Shown here piece by piece: positions 34,909 to 45,062 of a stretch of DNA of 64,000 bases (the first letter of the stretch is position 1; each line of letters begins with the position of its first letter). The DNA comes from Dickeya chrysanthemi NCPPB 402. GTDB lineage: Bacteria > Pseudomonadota > Gammaproteobacteria > Enterobacterales > Enterobacteriaceae. The position numbers were made by a program, and so were the translations under genes. Location of the stretch: NCBI RefSeq assembly GCF_000406105.1, contig NZ_CM001974.1:1595475-1659474 (forward strand). The letters are read 5' to 3'. The notes under the pieces were generated by a model. The model was not told where the DNA came from. It saw only the letters and a program-made list of their open reading frames with translations, and searched no databases.

Positions 34909-37900
34909 TCAGCGCTGTACGATGTCCACCTTATGTTGTTGGCCGTCATCGATCAGCGGGATCTTGTCATCCGGTAGCGTGTCGCCGTCCAGCGTGACGC
35001 GATAGTCACCGTCACTGCGCGTTACCGTTATCTGATAATGGCTGTTGCCGTGCTGATAGCACAGGCTGACCGATGGCCAGTCGTCGGGGAGCAAGGGATG
35101 CACGGAAATCGCCGTGCCGTGCCGTTTGACGCCCAGCAGCGCCTCGACGATCAGCCGATATGCCCAGCCTGCCGAGCCGGTGTACCAGCTCCAGCCGCCG
35201 CGTCCGGTGTGGGGTTCGACGCTGTAGACGTCCGCCGCCATGACGTAGGGCTCCACTTTATAGCGCTCGACCGCGCCGGCGTTCAGGGCATGGTTGATGG
35301 GGTTGATCAGCGACCAGAGTTGCCATGCGCGTGCCGTATCGCCCCGGTGTGCAAACGCCATCACCGCCCAGAGGGCGCCGTGGGTATATTGCCCGCCGTT
35401 TTCCCGCACGCCGGGCTGGTAGCCCTGGATATAGCCCGGACTGGGGCCGTGGCCGTCAAACGGCGGCGTTAGCAGTTTTATCAGCCCCGCGTCATCATCC
35501 ACCAGCCGCTGATCCAGCGCCTGCATGGCCTGCTCGCAGCGCTCCGGGCTGCCTGCGCCGGACAACACCGCCCAGCTTTGGGCGATGGCGTCGATCTGGC
35601 ACTCCTGCGAGGTTTGCGAACCCAGCGGTTCCCCATGGTCAAAGTAGCCCCGGCGGTACCAGTTGCCATCCCAGCCCGCGGTTTCGAGGCTGGTTTGCAA
35701 ACGGGCGGCTTGCGTACGGCACAGCGTGACGATGTCGTGCTCCTGTTTCTGTTCAGCCAACCGCGCAAAGCGCTGTAACACGTCGTAGAGGAAAAAGCCG
35801 AGCCAGACGCTTTCACCCAACCCCGCCAGCCCGACCCGGTTCATACCGTCGTTCCAGTCGCCAGTTCCCATCAGCGGCAGGTCGTGCCGCCCGAAACGCA
35901 AACCGTATCGGATCGCCTTTACGCCATGTTGCCATAGCGTTTCCTCAACGGCGCTGACGGTGGGCTGCTCGTAGACCGACTCTTCACCCGGCTGGAGTGG
36001 TCGGCCTTCGAGGTACGGCAACCGCTGTTCGAGAATGGCGGTGTCGCCGGTGGTTTCCACGTAATGGCACAGGGCGAACGGCAGCCAGAGATAATCGTCC
36101 GAGCAGCGGGTTCGCACGCCGTTGCCCAGCGGCGGATGCCACCAATGCTGGACATCCCCCTCGATAAACTGGCGTGACGCGCAGAGCAGGATCTGTTCGC
36201 GCAGCCGCTCGGGCGCGGCATGGCTCAGCGCCAGCGTGTCCTGTAGCTGGTCGCGGAACCCGAATGCACCGCCGGACTGATAATAGCCGCTGCGCGCCAT
36301 GATTCGACTGGCGAGGGTCTGATAGAGCAGCCAGCCGTTGGCCAACAGGTTGACGGCCGGGTCAGGGGTGTCGACCACGATGTTATCGAGCAGACGGTGC
36401 CAATAGCGATGCACGCTGGCCAGTTCGGCGCGGGCGGCGTCTTCGCTGAGGTACTGCGCGATCATCGACTCCGCGTGCTGGTGATGTTGCCCGACGCCCA
36501 GCACGAAGACGAATGTGCGCTGATCGCCGTCGATGAGCTTGGTGGTCGACTGCACGGCGGCGCAGGGGTCCAACCCCGCGCCGGTTTTATCCGACAGGGT
36601 GCGATGCGTCATCGCCGCTGGCTCGCGTCGGGAGCCGTTGCGGCCGAGAAATTCCCGACGGTCGCCGGTCACTGAGCAGTGAACGCCGGTGACGGCGAAG
36701 AACGCGGTTCTTTCCGAGCCATTGCTGCGGTAAAAGTTATGAGCCAGTACGCCGCAGCCATTCGTGACGGTAGCGGCGTGGGTTACCACGTGCATGGCGG
36801 AGTGGGCGCGGGATTCGCCCAGCGTCCATTCCACATAGCCGGTGGCGGAAATCCTGCGTGTACGCCCCGAGTTGTTGCTGAGCGTGAGGATCGCGAACTT
36901 GACCGGGGCGTGCTCCGCCACCAGCACGGTCAGCTCGCTGTCGATGCCGGTTTCGCGGTGAGCGAAGACGCTGTAGCCAAAGCCGTGGCGGGTCAGGTAG
37001 TGCCCGCTGCCGCGTACCGGCAGCGGGGCCGGCGACCAGACCGCGCCGCTCTCTTCGTCGCGCAGATAGAACGCCTCCCCGGCACTGTCGCTGACGGGGT
37101 CGTTTTCCCAGGGCGTCAGCCGGTATTCGTGTGCGTTTTCATACCAGGTATAGGCCTGCCCCGCTTCGGAAATGACGGTGCCGAACTGGGCGTTGGCCAG
37201 CACGTTCGACCACGGCGCCGGGGTTGGGGCGTTGTCCGCCAGCGTAATCTGGTATTCGCGCCCGTTCGCAGAGAATCCGCCGTAACCGTTGAAAAACAGC
37301 AGCGCGCGGGTGTCCGGCTGCCAGGGTTCATGCTGATTCACCGGTAGCCCGGCGTGCGGGATCAACGTCGGCTGCGTGGCGACCGAGGCCTGAATGCGCT
37401 GATTGAGCTGCTCTTTTAGACCGCCGGCCCGGTCATCAAGCAGAATGTGCGCAACGCTCAGCAGCAGCAGCCGATCTTCCGCCGACAGCAGTTCGCCATT
37501 GCGCACGAAAATACCGCCGGGTTTGTCGGTCTGGCTGGTTGCGGAGACGGCGCCGATCAGATCCATAATCCGGTTGTGCAGCTCCTGCTGGTAGCCGCCC
37601 AGGCTGTCATTGAGGATCACCAGATCAACCGGTAGCCCCTTCAGACGCCAGTAGTGGTGCGCCTGGATCAGCGTGGCGATCTCCGCAAGGCTGTCGTCGC
37701 GGGTGACGTTGAGGATGACGATGGGCAGATCGCCGGAAATCGCCCACCCCCACAGGCCGGGCTGCCCGCGGCGGTTGCGGCTGATGATGGACGCTTCGGC
37801 ACGCAGCTCCGGGCCGGGGAACAGCACCGCGCTGGCGAGACGGTTAAACAGCGTGGCATCGTCTTCGTTGGCGTTGATTTGCCGTAGCACGACCTGGCTG

Positions 37901-40900
37901 TGCGACCACGCGAGTTCAAATACGCGGTCGGCGATCGGGTGGTCGCGATATTTTTCCCGCAGCACCTGACTGTGCTGGCGGCTGTCCGCGACGCCATACA
38001 CTATATCGACGGTCACCGGCAGGCCCGGCTGCAATACGATCGACTGACGGATAGCGAAGATGGGGTCCAGCACCGGCCCGGCGGTATTGCTGAGCGGGCC
38101 GCTTTGCCGCGGCGCCAGAGCGTTGGCGGCGGTTCGCCCGCGGCCGAGGAACTTCGCACGGTCGGTTTCGAACGACGTTTTTTGCTCTGGAGTCTGTCCG
38201 CGCACGACCATCATGTGAAACAGCCACGCGCAGGGGTCATCGGGCGAACGGGGGCGGCGGTGGCATAGAATCGCGTCCTGATCGGGTATCAGTTCGGTTT
38301 GCACGAACAGGTTGCTAAATGCCGGGTGCGCCAGATCGCTGGCGGCGGGAGCCAGAACGACTTCGGCGTAGGTCGTCAGTTCAAGCGTTCTCGGCTGGCG
38401 GCCGCGGTGCAGCAGAGTTACGCGGCGCAGTTCGATATCGTCTTCCGGCGAGACCACGATTTGCGTCTTGATGCTGAGTGTGCCTTCCGTGCGCCTGAAT
38501 TCCGCACCGGCGTCGGTGAATATCACGTGATACTGGTCGACTGGCGCGCCGATTGGCTGCCAGGTGTTGCTCCAGACATCGCCGGTTTTCGGGTCGCTGA
38601 TATAGCAGAACGCCCCCCGGTCATCGCAAGTGGCATCGCTGCGCCAGCGGGTCAGCGCCAGATCGTTCCAGAGGCTGTAGCTGCCGCCGGCCTGGGTTAC
38701 CATCACGTGGTAACGAGTGTTGGACAGGAGCTGAACCTCGGGCGGCAGATGGCCGACGCCAGTGAATTCACGCGGTTCATAGCGGGCAGACGGCAACGCC
38801 CCTTCGTGCGATTCAAAGTGGCGGCGCGGGCTGTAAAGCTCAATGGCGTCCGGCGTGCGTTCCTGTAGCAGCAGGCGCGCCGACTGGAAGGCGGCACAGG
38901 ACATAAATCTGTCTACCATCGGGGCATCAAGCAGGATGTGGGACAGCGCCTGAAAGGCCATGCCCTGATGATGCGCCATCCACGAGCGAACCACGGCGTA
39001 TCGCTGGCCGCTGGCCAGACGGGACGGCGTGTAGTCCAGCGCTTCGTAGAAGCCATACTCGCCGCGGGCACCGATTTTTTCCAGACTGACGAGGTTTTCG
39101 CAGGCCTTTTGCGGCGTCACCATCAGCGCCATCAGCGTGGCGTAAGGCGCGATCACCATGTCGTCCGCCAGACCGCGCCGCAGGCCGAGTCCCGGCACGC
39201 CGAAAGCGCGGTATTGATAGTTTTGTCGTGCGTCGAAGGCGTAATAACCCGATTCCGAAATCCCCCACGGCACGCCGCGCGCTTTGCCCCAGTCGATCTG
39301 GCGGTTGACCGCCGAGTGGTTCATCGCCGCCAGCAGGCTCCCCGGATAGGTGGGCATCACCAGATTGGGCATCAGGTACTCGAACATCGAGCCGCTCCAG
39401 GACATCAGCACCGTTTCGTTATCGATGGTGGTGAACAGGCGGCCGAGCGCAAACCAGCTTTTGAGCGGCAACTGGTTGGTGGCGATCGCCAGGAAACTGG
39501 TCAGGCGGATTTCCGAAGGCAGCAAATCGTAATGGCTGCTATCCAGCTTATGGTTGTCGCTGTGATAGCCGACGCTGAGCAGGCTGGTGACCGGGTTATA
39601 GAGGAAGGTGAAATCCATGTGCGCGTGGGCGTTCAGGCGTAGCTCCAGCTCGGTGATGATATTTAATCGACGGCGGGCCAGCCTGATCGCCGCCGCCGAA
39701 GGCGCGCCTTCGGCGTTCGGTTTTGCCTGCGCCAGCCAGGTCAGCGACGGCAGCGCGGCTGCCTGCCAGTCCGGCGTGATCCAGCCCAGAAGTGACGACC
39801 ACTCCTGGCAGAATAGCGCCAGTTGATGCCTGAGATGGTCGACCCAGCGGCGGGTGCGGCTGTCTTCCGGGCTACATAGCGCGTGCAGACGGTGGCACTG
39901 GGCGCGCATGTTGTCGAGTTCGGCGTACAACAATGCCGGGGGAAGCGCGGCGGCGGCGGCGCAGTGTTTATGCAACTGGCGCAGCGAGGTGGGCGCGTTC
40001 CGGCCCCAGGCGGTTTCCAGCAGGCGCAGGGTATCTTCCAGGCCGTCCAGCATCTGTGCGCTGTTCAGGATAGGCTGGTGGCGTGAAAGCGTTAATCCTG
40101 CGCTGAGCGTGAGGAGATGAGCGGCCATGTTGCCGCTGTCCACGCTGGATATGTAGCGCGGATTGAGCGGCGCCAGCGTGCGTGTATCGTACCAGTTGTA
40201 CAAATGGCCGCGGTAATGCGCCATTTTATCCAGCGTGTCCAGCGTATGCGTGACGCGCCGCAGCACGTCGCCGAGCGGGATGTAGCCGAAGTCCCATGCC
40301 GTCAGGTTGGCCATCAGCGCGAGGCCGATATTGGTCGGCGACGTGCGATGGGCGAGCGTCGGGCGCGGTGTTTCCTGATAGTTATCCGGCGGCAGCCAGT
40401 TCTCTTTCGCTGTAGCGAAGGTGTCAAAAAACGCCCAGATCTCGCGGCTGGTTTGCCGCAGGAAATGGGTTTGCCCGATGCTGATCGTGGGCGAGCGGCG
40501 TGGGGGCGGGCGGCTCAGCCAGCTTAACAGCAGCGGTGCCAGGCACCACAGCGCGCCGATGGGTAAAGCGAAAAACAGTCGCATCGGCGCGAGTTGCGCC
40601 GTCAGCGCGATCAGCGCCAGACCGGAAACCACGTTGAGCCACATCGCCTGGTAAAAGCGCAGCGGCGATGTCTCCCCGCCGCCGGCATCCGGATCGATGC
40701 TGGCCCACTGATGGAGGTTGCGATGGCTGGCGCACAACCGCCAGAGCGTCGTCAGGATGGCGAACAGAGAATAACCGGTTTTATGCGGTAGGGCGGCGAA
40801 GTCCAGCCCGATGCGCATCAGGCGTTTGACGGCACCGGAGGCGGCCAGAATGAGGTGCCGCCAGGACCGCCGCCGCGCGGGTTTATTGACCAGATCCAGC

Positions 40901-43506
40901 GTTACGGCCAGCAGCGTGGGGAGCAGCAGCGTCATGGCGAGAATTCCCAGCCAGTAAAACGGGTTGGGAACCAGCAGCAGGGCGCAGAACAGCAGCCCCC
41001 ACAGCGACGGGGCCACCAGACTACGGCGCAGGTTATCCAGCAGCTTCCAGCGGGAGAGTGCGCTTAACGGGTTTTTAGCGAAAGAACCCTCTGCGGTTCT
41101 GACACGCGGTTTGAGCCAGTTGAGCAATTGCCAGTCTCCGCGGATCCAGCGGGTATGCCGGGCGACGTCGGTCAGGTAATTATTCGGGTATTGTTCGTAA
41201 AGCAGAACCTCGCTCAGCAGGCCTGAACGGGCATAACATCCTTCGAGCAGATCGTGGCTCAGCACCAGATTTTCAGGGCAGGTATTGTGCGTGGCCGCGA
41301 CGAAGGTATCGACGTCGTAAATGCCTTTACCGACAAACGACCCTTCGCCAAACAGATCCTGATAGACATCGGATGACATCATCGAGTAGGGGTTATTGCC
41401 CGCCACGTTGCTGCATATCGCGGCGTAGCGCCCCTGACCGTTGCGCGGGATCTCTTCCGCCAGCCCCGGCTGCAAAATGCCGTACCCTTTCACCACCCGT
41501 CGTTTGGCCGGGTCATAGACCGGATGATTCAATGGGTGGGCCAGCGTGGCGACCAGTTTATGCGCCGTGTCGCGGGGCAACACCGTATCGCTGTCCAGCG
41601 TGATGACGTATTTCACCCGCTCAGGCAGGCCCTGCTCATCACCCATCACGGTGGAAAACTGGGCGCCTGGTTGACGCAACCAACTGTTCAGCATCGACAG
41701 CTTGCCACGTTTGCGCTCATATCCCATCCATACGCCTTGCTGCGGGTTCCACCGGGGCGAACGGTGCAACAGGTAGAACAACAAGGGATGGGAACCCTTC
41801 GCGTAGCGATGATTCAGGTTTTGTATTTGTGACCCGGCCCAGTCCAGCAACGCGCGGTTTTCCGGCGTGCTTTCCGTCGGTGAATCGGTGAAATCCGTCA
41901 GTAGTGCGAAGTAGAGGTTTGCACTGTTATTGCCGAGATGGCAGACCTCCAGACTGTTGATCAACCGGTCTATGCTTTCGCGGCGGGTCAGCAGGCAGGG
42001 GATGACGACCATCGTACTGAATTCCGGGGGAATGCCGGCGGAGAAATTCATGCGCGGCAGCGGCTGTGGGGTACGCCAGCGGGTGACTGCCTCGCCCAGC
42101 AGATGACTGGCTAATTGGCTGATGACCGCCGCCAGCGGCAACGCCAGTAACCACAGCGGCCAGTGCATTCCTTGATCATGGGTTTCCAGCATAATGTCTG
42201 TGGTTAACGCGAGGGTTAGCAGGCTCAGACTACCCAGCCATGACAGCAGGGGAACCTGATTGAACCTTTGCCGCAGTTGAACGATCCACGAGGTGTTCAC
42301 TGCCAACTGTCGTTCAAGTTCAGGTCTGCCTTCGCCAATCAGGTAATAGCCGACGTGACGTCCAGGCGTGGCCGCGCTCGTCGCCTGCGCCAGCGTCAAA
42401 ATATGGCGGGCGACCTCGAGTTCACTGTGGCGGCTGTGTCGAGCCAGCACTTCAATGTTATGCCGGTAGCTGTCCCGCGTATCGAAGTGCATATTGGGAT
42501 ACACCCCGGCGGGATCCTGGCGCAGTGTCTGTTCGACCAGGCTCACCGCTTCGGCAAAGTCGGTCCAGTTGGTTTCGCCCAGTAGCCGCAGGCCCGCGAT
42601 GCTGTTGCTGACGGAAAGCTGGCTGGCGGCAAGCTGCTGATTGAAGCGGTGAATCAGAACGTCGGTGGTGATGCCGTTTTCGGCCAGACGCTGTTCCATC
42701 CAGGTGAGGGGCAAGGCCAGCATGTTGCCGCGTCCTTGCAGCCGCCGCACCATCTCCGCCACAAACGCGCTGCTTAACGGCGGGCGGGAGCGGGCCATGT
42801 CGGCAATCACCATAATCAAATCCACCGGCGTGTTTTCCGCGCACTCCAGGATGCGCGTCACCCAGCTATTGGCCAGATTGCGCTCTTGCTGCGCGTTGGC
42901 GACTTCAATGCTGACGCGCCGCAAATTCTCGACGATGGCCAGGCGCAACATCCCTGGCAACGCCCAAAGCTCGCCCAGGCTCAGCGGAATCACCCGCTGA
43001 TAGGCAGCGATATAGCCGGTGAGGCTGGTGACGTCCCAGCGCCCGTCACCATGGGCAATGGCTTCGGAAGCGATATCATAAATTCGCGGGCAATCCTGCG
43101 GTGGGGCCAGTACCGGCAGACCTTTGCCGAAATTCTTCGGCAGATGGTGGCGGACCATGCGGATCTGCTCTTCGATAAGATAATAATTATCCAGCAGCCA
43201 CCCTCCCTCAGGCGTAATGCTGGCCTGGTCTGCGGCACTCAGCAGGTAGCAGTTACGGGTAATCACCGCTTCGTTATCTTCCAGACGGCGCAATAAATAG
43301 TAGGGTTGCTTTGCGGGCGATAGTTTGTGCGAATGCGCCAGTTTCTGGCCGTAACGCTCCATTTGCGCGGTTGAAAATAATTCTGCCTTGATAGCAAGGT
43401 CATTGGCGGACGCATTGTCTGCCCACGCTGGTTTTTCCGGCTGGGATTTTCTTGGCTTATTTACAGTAAGCCACTGTTTGATATTTATTTTCATGAAGAT
43501 GCTCAT
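34909..43506 (-). CDS. ndvB: Giant cyclic beta-1,2-glucan synthetase / GH94 phosphorylase (NdvB-like)
   Basis: A single open frame of 2865 codons; the start may also be the ATG five codons in (MKINIKQW). An N-terminal region and a TM pair near residues 425-470 are followed by a GT84 glycosyltransferase domain with the metal-binding LDSDTVLP (about 635) and RHTRWIRGDWQ (about 788), more TM helices to about 1000, a glycoamylase-like domain with MSWSGSMFEYLMPNL (about 1367) and C-terminal GH94 domains with the general-acid segment GTGDWNDGMNRVG (about 2549). NdvB/Cgs enzymes initiate, elongate, phosphorolyse and cyclise beta-1,2-glucan at the inner membrane. Such glucans act in osmoadaptation and host interaction. 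The frame is intact over 8.6 kb. Confidence 0.9.
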   Translation of the reverse strand: MSIFMKINIKQWLTVNKPRKSQPEKPAWADNASANDLAIKAELFSTAQMERYGQKLAHSHKLSPAKQPYYLLRRLEDNEAVITRNCYLLSAADQASITPEGGWLLDNYYLIEEQIRMVRHHLPKNFGKGLPVLAPPQDCPRIYDIASEAIAHGDGRWDVTSLTGYIAAYQRVIPLSLGELWALPGMLRLAIVENLRRVSIEVANAQQERNLANSWVTRILECAENTPVDLIMVIADMARSRPPLSSAFVAEMVRRLQGRGNMLALPLTWMEQRLAENGITTDVLIHRFNQQLAASQLSVSNSIAGLRLLGETNWTDFAEAVSLVEQTLRQDPAGVYPNMHFDTRDSYRHNIEVLARHSRHSELEVARHILTLAQATSAATPGRHVGYYLIGEGRPELERQLAVNTSWIVQLRQRFNQVPLLSWLGSLSLLTLALTTDIMLETHDQGMHWPLWLLALPLAAVISQLASHLLGEAVTRWRTPQPLPRMNFSAGIPPEFSTMVVIPCLLTRRESIDRLINSLEVCHLGNNSANLYFALLTDFTDSPTESTPENRALLDWAGSQIQNLNHRYAKGSHPLLFYLLHRSPRWNPQQGVWMGYERKRGKLSMLNSWLRQPGAQFSTVMGDEQGLPERVKYVITLDSDTVLPRDTAHKLVATLAHPLNHPVYDPAKRRVVKGYGILQPGLAEEIPRNGQGRYAAICSNVAGNNPYSMMSSDVYQDLFGEGSFVGKGIYDVDTFVAATHNTCPENLVLSHDLLEGCYARSGLLSEVLLYEQYPNNYLTDVARHTRWIRGDWQLLNWLKPRVRTAEGSFAKNPLSALSRWKLLDNLRRSLVAPSLWGLLFCALLLVPNPFYWLGILAMTLLLPTLLAVTLDLVNKPARRRSWRHLILAASGAVKRLMRIGLDFAALPHKTGYSLFAILTTLWRLCASHRNLHQWASIDPDAGGGETSPLRFYQAMWLNVVSGLALIALTAQLAPMRLFFALPIGALWCLAPLLLSWLSRPPPRRSPTISIGQTHFLRQTSREIWAFFDTFATAKENWLPPDNYQETPRPTLAHRTSPTNIGLALMANLTAWDFGYIPLGDVLRRVTHTLDTLDKMAHYRGHLYNWYDTRTLAPLNPRYISSVDSGNMAAHLLTLSAGLTLSRHQPILNSAQMLDGLEDTLRLLETAWGRNAPTSLRQLHKHCAAAAALPPALLYAELDNMRAQCHRLHALCSPEDSRTRRWVDHLRHQLALFCQEWSSLLGWITPDWQAAALPSLTWLAQAKPNAEGAPSAAAIRLARRRLNIITELELRLNAHAHMDFTFLYNPVTSLLSVGYHSDNHKLDSSHYDLLPSEIRLTSFLAIATNQLPLKSWFALGRLFTTIDNETVLMSWSGSMFEYLMPNLVMPTYPGSLLAAMNHSAVNRQIDWGKARGVPWGISESGYYAFDARQNYQYRAFGVPGLGLRRGLADDMVIAPYATLMALMVTPQKACENLVSLEKIGARGEYGFYEALDYTPSRLASGQRYAVVRSWMAHHQGMAFQALSHILLDAPMVDRFMSCAAFQSARLLLQERTPDAIELYSPRRHFESHEGALPSARYEPREFTGVGHLPPEVQLLSNTRYHVMVTQAGGSYSLWNDLALTRWRSDATCDDRGAFCYISDPKTGDVWSNTWQPIGAPVDQYHVIFTDAGAEFRRTEGTLSIKTQIVVSPEDDIELRRVTLLHRGRQPRTLELTTYAEVVLAPAASDLAHPAFSNLFVQTELIPDQDAILCHRRPRSPDDPCAWLFHMMVVRGQTPEQKTSFETDRAKFLGRGRTAANALAPRQSGPLSNTAGPVLDPIFAIRQSIVLQPGLPVTVDIVYGVADSRQHSQVLREKYRDHPIADRVFELAWSHSQVVLRQINANEDDATLFNRLASAVLFPGPELRAEASIISRNRRGQPGLWGWAISGDLPIVILNVTRDDSLAEIATLIQAHHYWRLKGLPVDLVILNDSLGGYQQELHNRIMDLIGAVSATSQTDKPGGIFVRNGELLSAEDRLLLLSVAHILLDDRAGGLKEQLNQRIQASVATQPTLIPHAGLPVNQHEPWQPDTRALLFFNGYGGFSANGREYQITLADNAPTPAPWSNVLANAQFGTVISEAGQAYTWYENAHEYRLTPWENDPVSDSAGEAFYLRDEESGAVWSPAPLPVRGSGHYLTRHGFGYSVFAHRETGIDSELTVLVAEHAPVKFAILTLSNNSGRTRRISATGYVEWTLGESRAHSAMHVVTHAATVTNGCGVLAHNFYRSNGSERTAFFAVTGVHCSVTGDRREFLGRNGSRREPAAMTHRTLSDKTGAGLDPCAAVQSTTKLIDGDQRTFVFVLGVGQHHQHAESMIAQYLSEDAARAELASVHRYWHRLLDNIVVDTPDPAVNLLANGWLLYQTLASRIMARSGYYQSGGAFGFRDQLQDTLALSHAAPERLREQILLCASRQFIEGDVQHWWHPPLGNGVRTRCSDDYLWLPFALCHYVETTGDTAILEQRLPYLEGRPLQPGEESVYEQPTVSAVEETLWQHGVKAIRYGLRFGRHDLPLMGTGDWNDGMNRVGLAGLGESVWLGFFLYDVLQRFARLAEQKQEHDIVTLCRTQAARLQTSLETAGWDGNWYRRGYFDHGEPLGSQTSQECQIDAIAQSWAVLSGAGSPERCEQAMQALDQRLVDDDAGLIKLLTPPFDGHGPSPGYIQGYQPGVRENGGQYTHGALWAVMAFAHRGDTARAWQLWSLINPINHALNAGAVERYKVEPYVMAADVYSVEPHTGRGGWSWYTGSAGWAYRLIVEALLGVKRHGTAISVHPLLPDDWPSVSLCYQHGNSHYQITVTRSDGDYRVTLDGDTLPDDKIPLIDDGQQHKVDIVQR

Positions 43507-43615
43507 CAGGCGTAGTGAACGCGCAGGAGCAGTTGTTTAATCGAGTCAGAAACGTTCTCTCCGGATGGTGTGCAAAGGCATCAGGGATTTAACAGCTGCA
43601 AGAGTAATTTCTGAT

Positions 43616-43786
43616 CTATTTCGCTGTATCGCAGACAAACAGCGATTTACATTCCGGGCAAAGCATTGTCTGTTTACGGTGGATTTTGGTCGTTAGCTGG
43701 GGAGCGTGATGCCCGCATATCGGGCAGGTGATGGTGGCGTGCGTTAAGCTACCGATGCGTTTCATTGCATAATCGAAGAGGGACAT
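43616..43786 (-). CDS. Small zinc-ribbon protein (YnfU-like), copy 1
   Basis: A 56-residue protein starting MSLFDYAMKRIGSLTHATIT at ATG 43786. Two CxxC pairs (CPICGHH and CPECKSLF) form a zinc ribbon. It is clearly related to the protein at 44610-44777: both have an (A)MKR/MRR-I-S start, CPICGH, a basic linker and MxLCPxCKxLFV. It resembles small enterobacterial zinc-binding proteins of the YnfU type (tentative). It lies 110 bases upstream of ndvB on the same strand. Confidence 0.75.
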   Translation of the reverse strand: MSLFDYAMKRIGSLTHATITCPICGHHAPQLTTKIHRKQTMLCPECKSLFVCDTAK

Positions 43787-43976
43787 GGTGATTAACCTTT
43801 CAATGAATGAGACTCACCCTACCACTGATAGATTAAAAAATATACAACAATGCTTGGGATGTGATTGAACGGGGCATCGCCCGAGGAATGCATCGGCATC
43901 ATTAAACCGGTGAGATGGGGTAAACCGGGGGGCTTAAGGTCAGTTCCTATTTTTCCTGACGTAAAGCCGATTTTTT

Positions 43977-44171
43977 CTATTCAAGCCGACCTGGTGAGAC
44001 AAACATCATTGCCTTTTCGTATGATTTTCGTTCATCGACAGATGCGTTTGCCCTTGAAATGCGAATAAAATCCCGCATGATTTCCTGAGCAATCGTATCC
44101 TGGTTAACGATGCCACGACTGTTGATGACCCGCTCGACGGCGGCGCCGATGATTTCGTGCTGGTTTTTCAT
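43977..44171 (-). CDS. Small YmgB/AriR-like protein 1
   Basis: A 64-residue helical protein (MKNQHEIIGAAVERVINSRG). The pattern IIGAAV...INSRGIVNQDTIAQEI resembles the AriR family core (LGQAV...NLMLSGDNVNNKNII), small proteins that modulate biofilm and acid responses, in E. coli through the Rcs pathway. The assignment is by pattern only. ATG at 44171 is preceded by GAGAGATCC. It is in an AT-richer patch and has a paralogue directly upstream. Confidence 0.55.
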   Translation of the reverse strand: MKNQHEIIGAAVERVINSRGIVNQDTIAQEIMRDFIRISRANASVDERKSYEKAMMFVSPGRLE

Positions 44172-44208
44172 GGATCTCTCTCGCTGGTTGATATTTACTC
44201 AAAACATC

Positions 44209-44236
44209 AAAAGCCTCAGCATGACGCCAGGCTTTT
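44209..44236 (-). terminator. Terminator between the two AriR-like genes
   Basis: AAAAGCCT and AGGCTTTT pair over a 12-base loop; on either strand the stem ends in a T-run. On the minus strand it lies after the stop of the gene at 44257-44490. Confidence 0.65.
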
Positions 44237-44256
44237 TATTATGGAAGAGGTGGAAT

Positions 44257-44490
44257 TTAAATTCTTCCGTTGATGCGCTGATTATCCCGAAGCACATCAA
44301 TTGCTGTTTGCATTGCAATTTTATCGTCGCGCCGCTTCTGACTTCGCTGCATGACTTGCAAATACTCAAGCAATGTCCGGGTGTTAATTGGACGCCCAAG
44401 TTTTCCGATCTCAAGCACCGCGTTACCCAGGATGATTTTTACAGGTGGAAGCTGCGCCGGATACCAGTCAAGTGTGTCTTCAGATTTCAT
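44257..44490 (-). CDS. Small YmgB/AriR-like protein 2
   Basis: From ATG 44490 a 77-residue protein (MKSEDTLDWYPAQLPPVK) with ILGNAVLEIGKLGRPINTRT, followed by a helical tail with DDKIAMQTAIDVL. It shares the LGxAV...G-x-x-IN...LL pattern with AriR and with the preceding small gene, so the two are probably distant paralogues. The frame is open further upstream (ATG 44538, TTG 44565), and the start is uncertain. A role in biofilm or stress signalling is inferred from the family. Confidence 0.55.
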   Translation of the reverse strand: MKSEDTLDWYPAQLPPVKIILGNAVLEIGKLGRPINTRTLLEYLQVMQRSQKRRDDKIAMQTAIDVLRDNQRINGRI

Positions 44491-44609
44491 GATGAAAATT
44501 CTCTGGGAAGGGTATCGTACCACTGTGTCGTTATGCATACCTTCTTTCGGTCTTTTTTTGACCAATATTATGGTAAATTAAAGCACATTCTCCGAAAGAG
44601 TAAAAAACC

Positions 44610-44777
44610 ATGCCATCCCCCCTCTATCACGCAATGAGACGCATCAGTAACGCAAACTGTGTTACTGTCAGTTGTCCAATTTGCGGACATAAATCACGGC
44701 AGGTAAAGACTAAGGTCAAGCGTGAAATGACACTTATTTGCCCACGCTGTAAGGCTCTGTTTGTCATTCATCGTTAA
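44610..44777 (+). CDS. Small zinc-ribbon protein (YnfU-like), copy 2
   Basis: A 55-residue protein on the plus strand, MPSPLYHAMRRISNANCVTV, with CPICGHK and CPRCKALF as two zinc knuckles. It is a paralogue of the 43616-43786 protein and faces the opposite way, so the two bracket the AriR-like genes. A strong terminator follows. Function unknown; a zinc-dependent nucleic-acid or protein contact is possible. Confidence 0.75.
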   Translation: MPSPLYHAMRRISNANCVTVSCPICGHKSRQVKTKVKREMTLICPRCKALFVIHR

Positions 44778-44794
44778 GAAAACTTTCGAGAGTC

Positions 44795-44817
44795 AACCGC
44801 CTGCGGGCGGTTTTTTT
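44795..44817 (+). terminator. Rho-independent terminator after the zinc-ribbon gene
   Basis: AACCGCC-TGCG-GGCGGTT followed by a run of Ts, 17 bases after the stop of the small zinc-ribbon gene. Confidence 0.88.
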
Positions 44818-45062
44818 ATTGTGTAACTAACGGTATGACGAGTAGGGGGGACACCGAATAACGGTGACGTAAATAAACTAGTTTCGCAAGTTCCCTCACA
44901 GAAGCGTTTAGGTGGCTCTTAGCCCAGACTGTCGCAGAACTATGAGGTGATACGAAACAAGGCTAATCTACGGTCCTGCATCATATTCTACGTTTTATGT
45001 GGCTCTTGCGAATTTCTCGGAATAAGCATTTTTTTATTATTTAAGGGATATAAAGGAACGAC

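Noticed and set aside
44110..44637. 175-codon plus-strand frame over the small-gene cluster
   Set aside because: No ribosome site or family similarity; the minus-strand AriR-like frames and the zinc-ribbon gene give better products.
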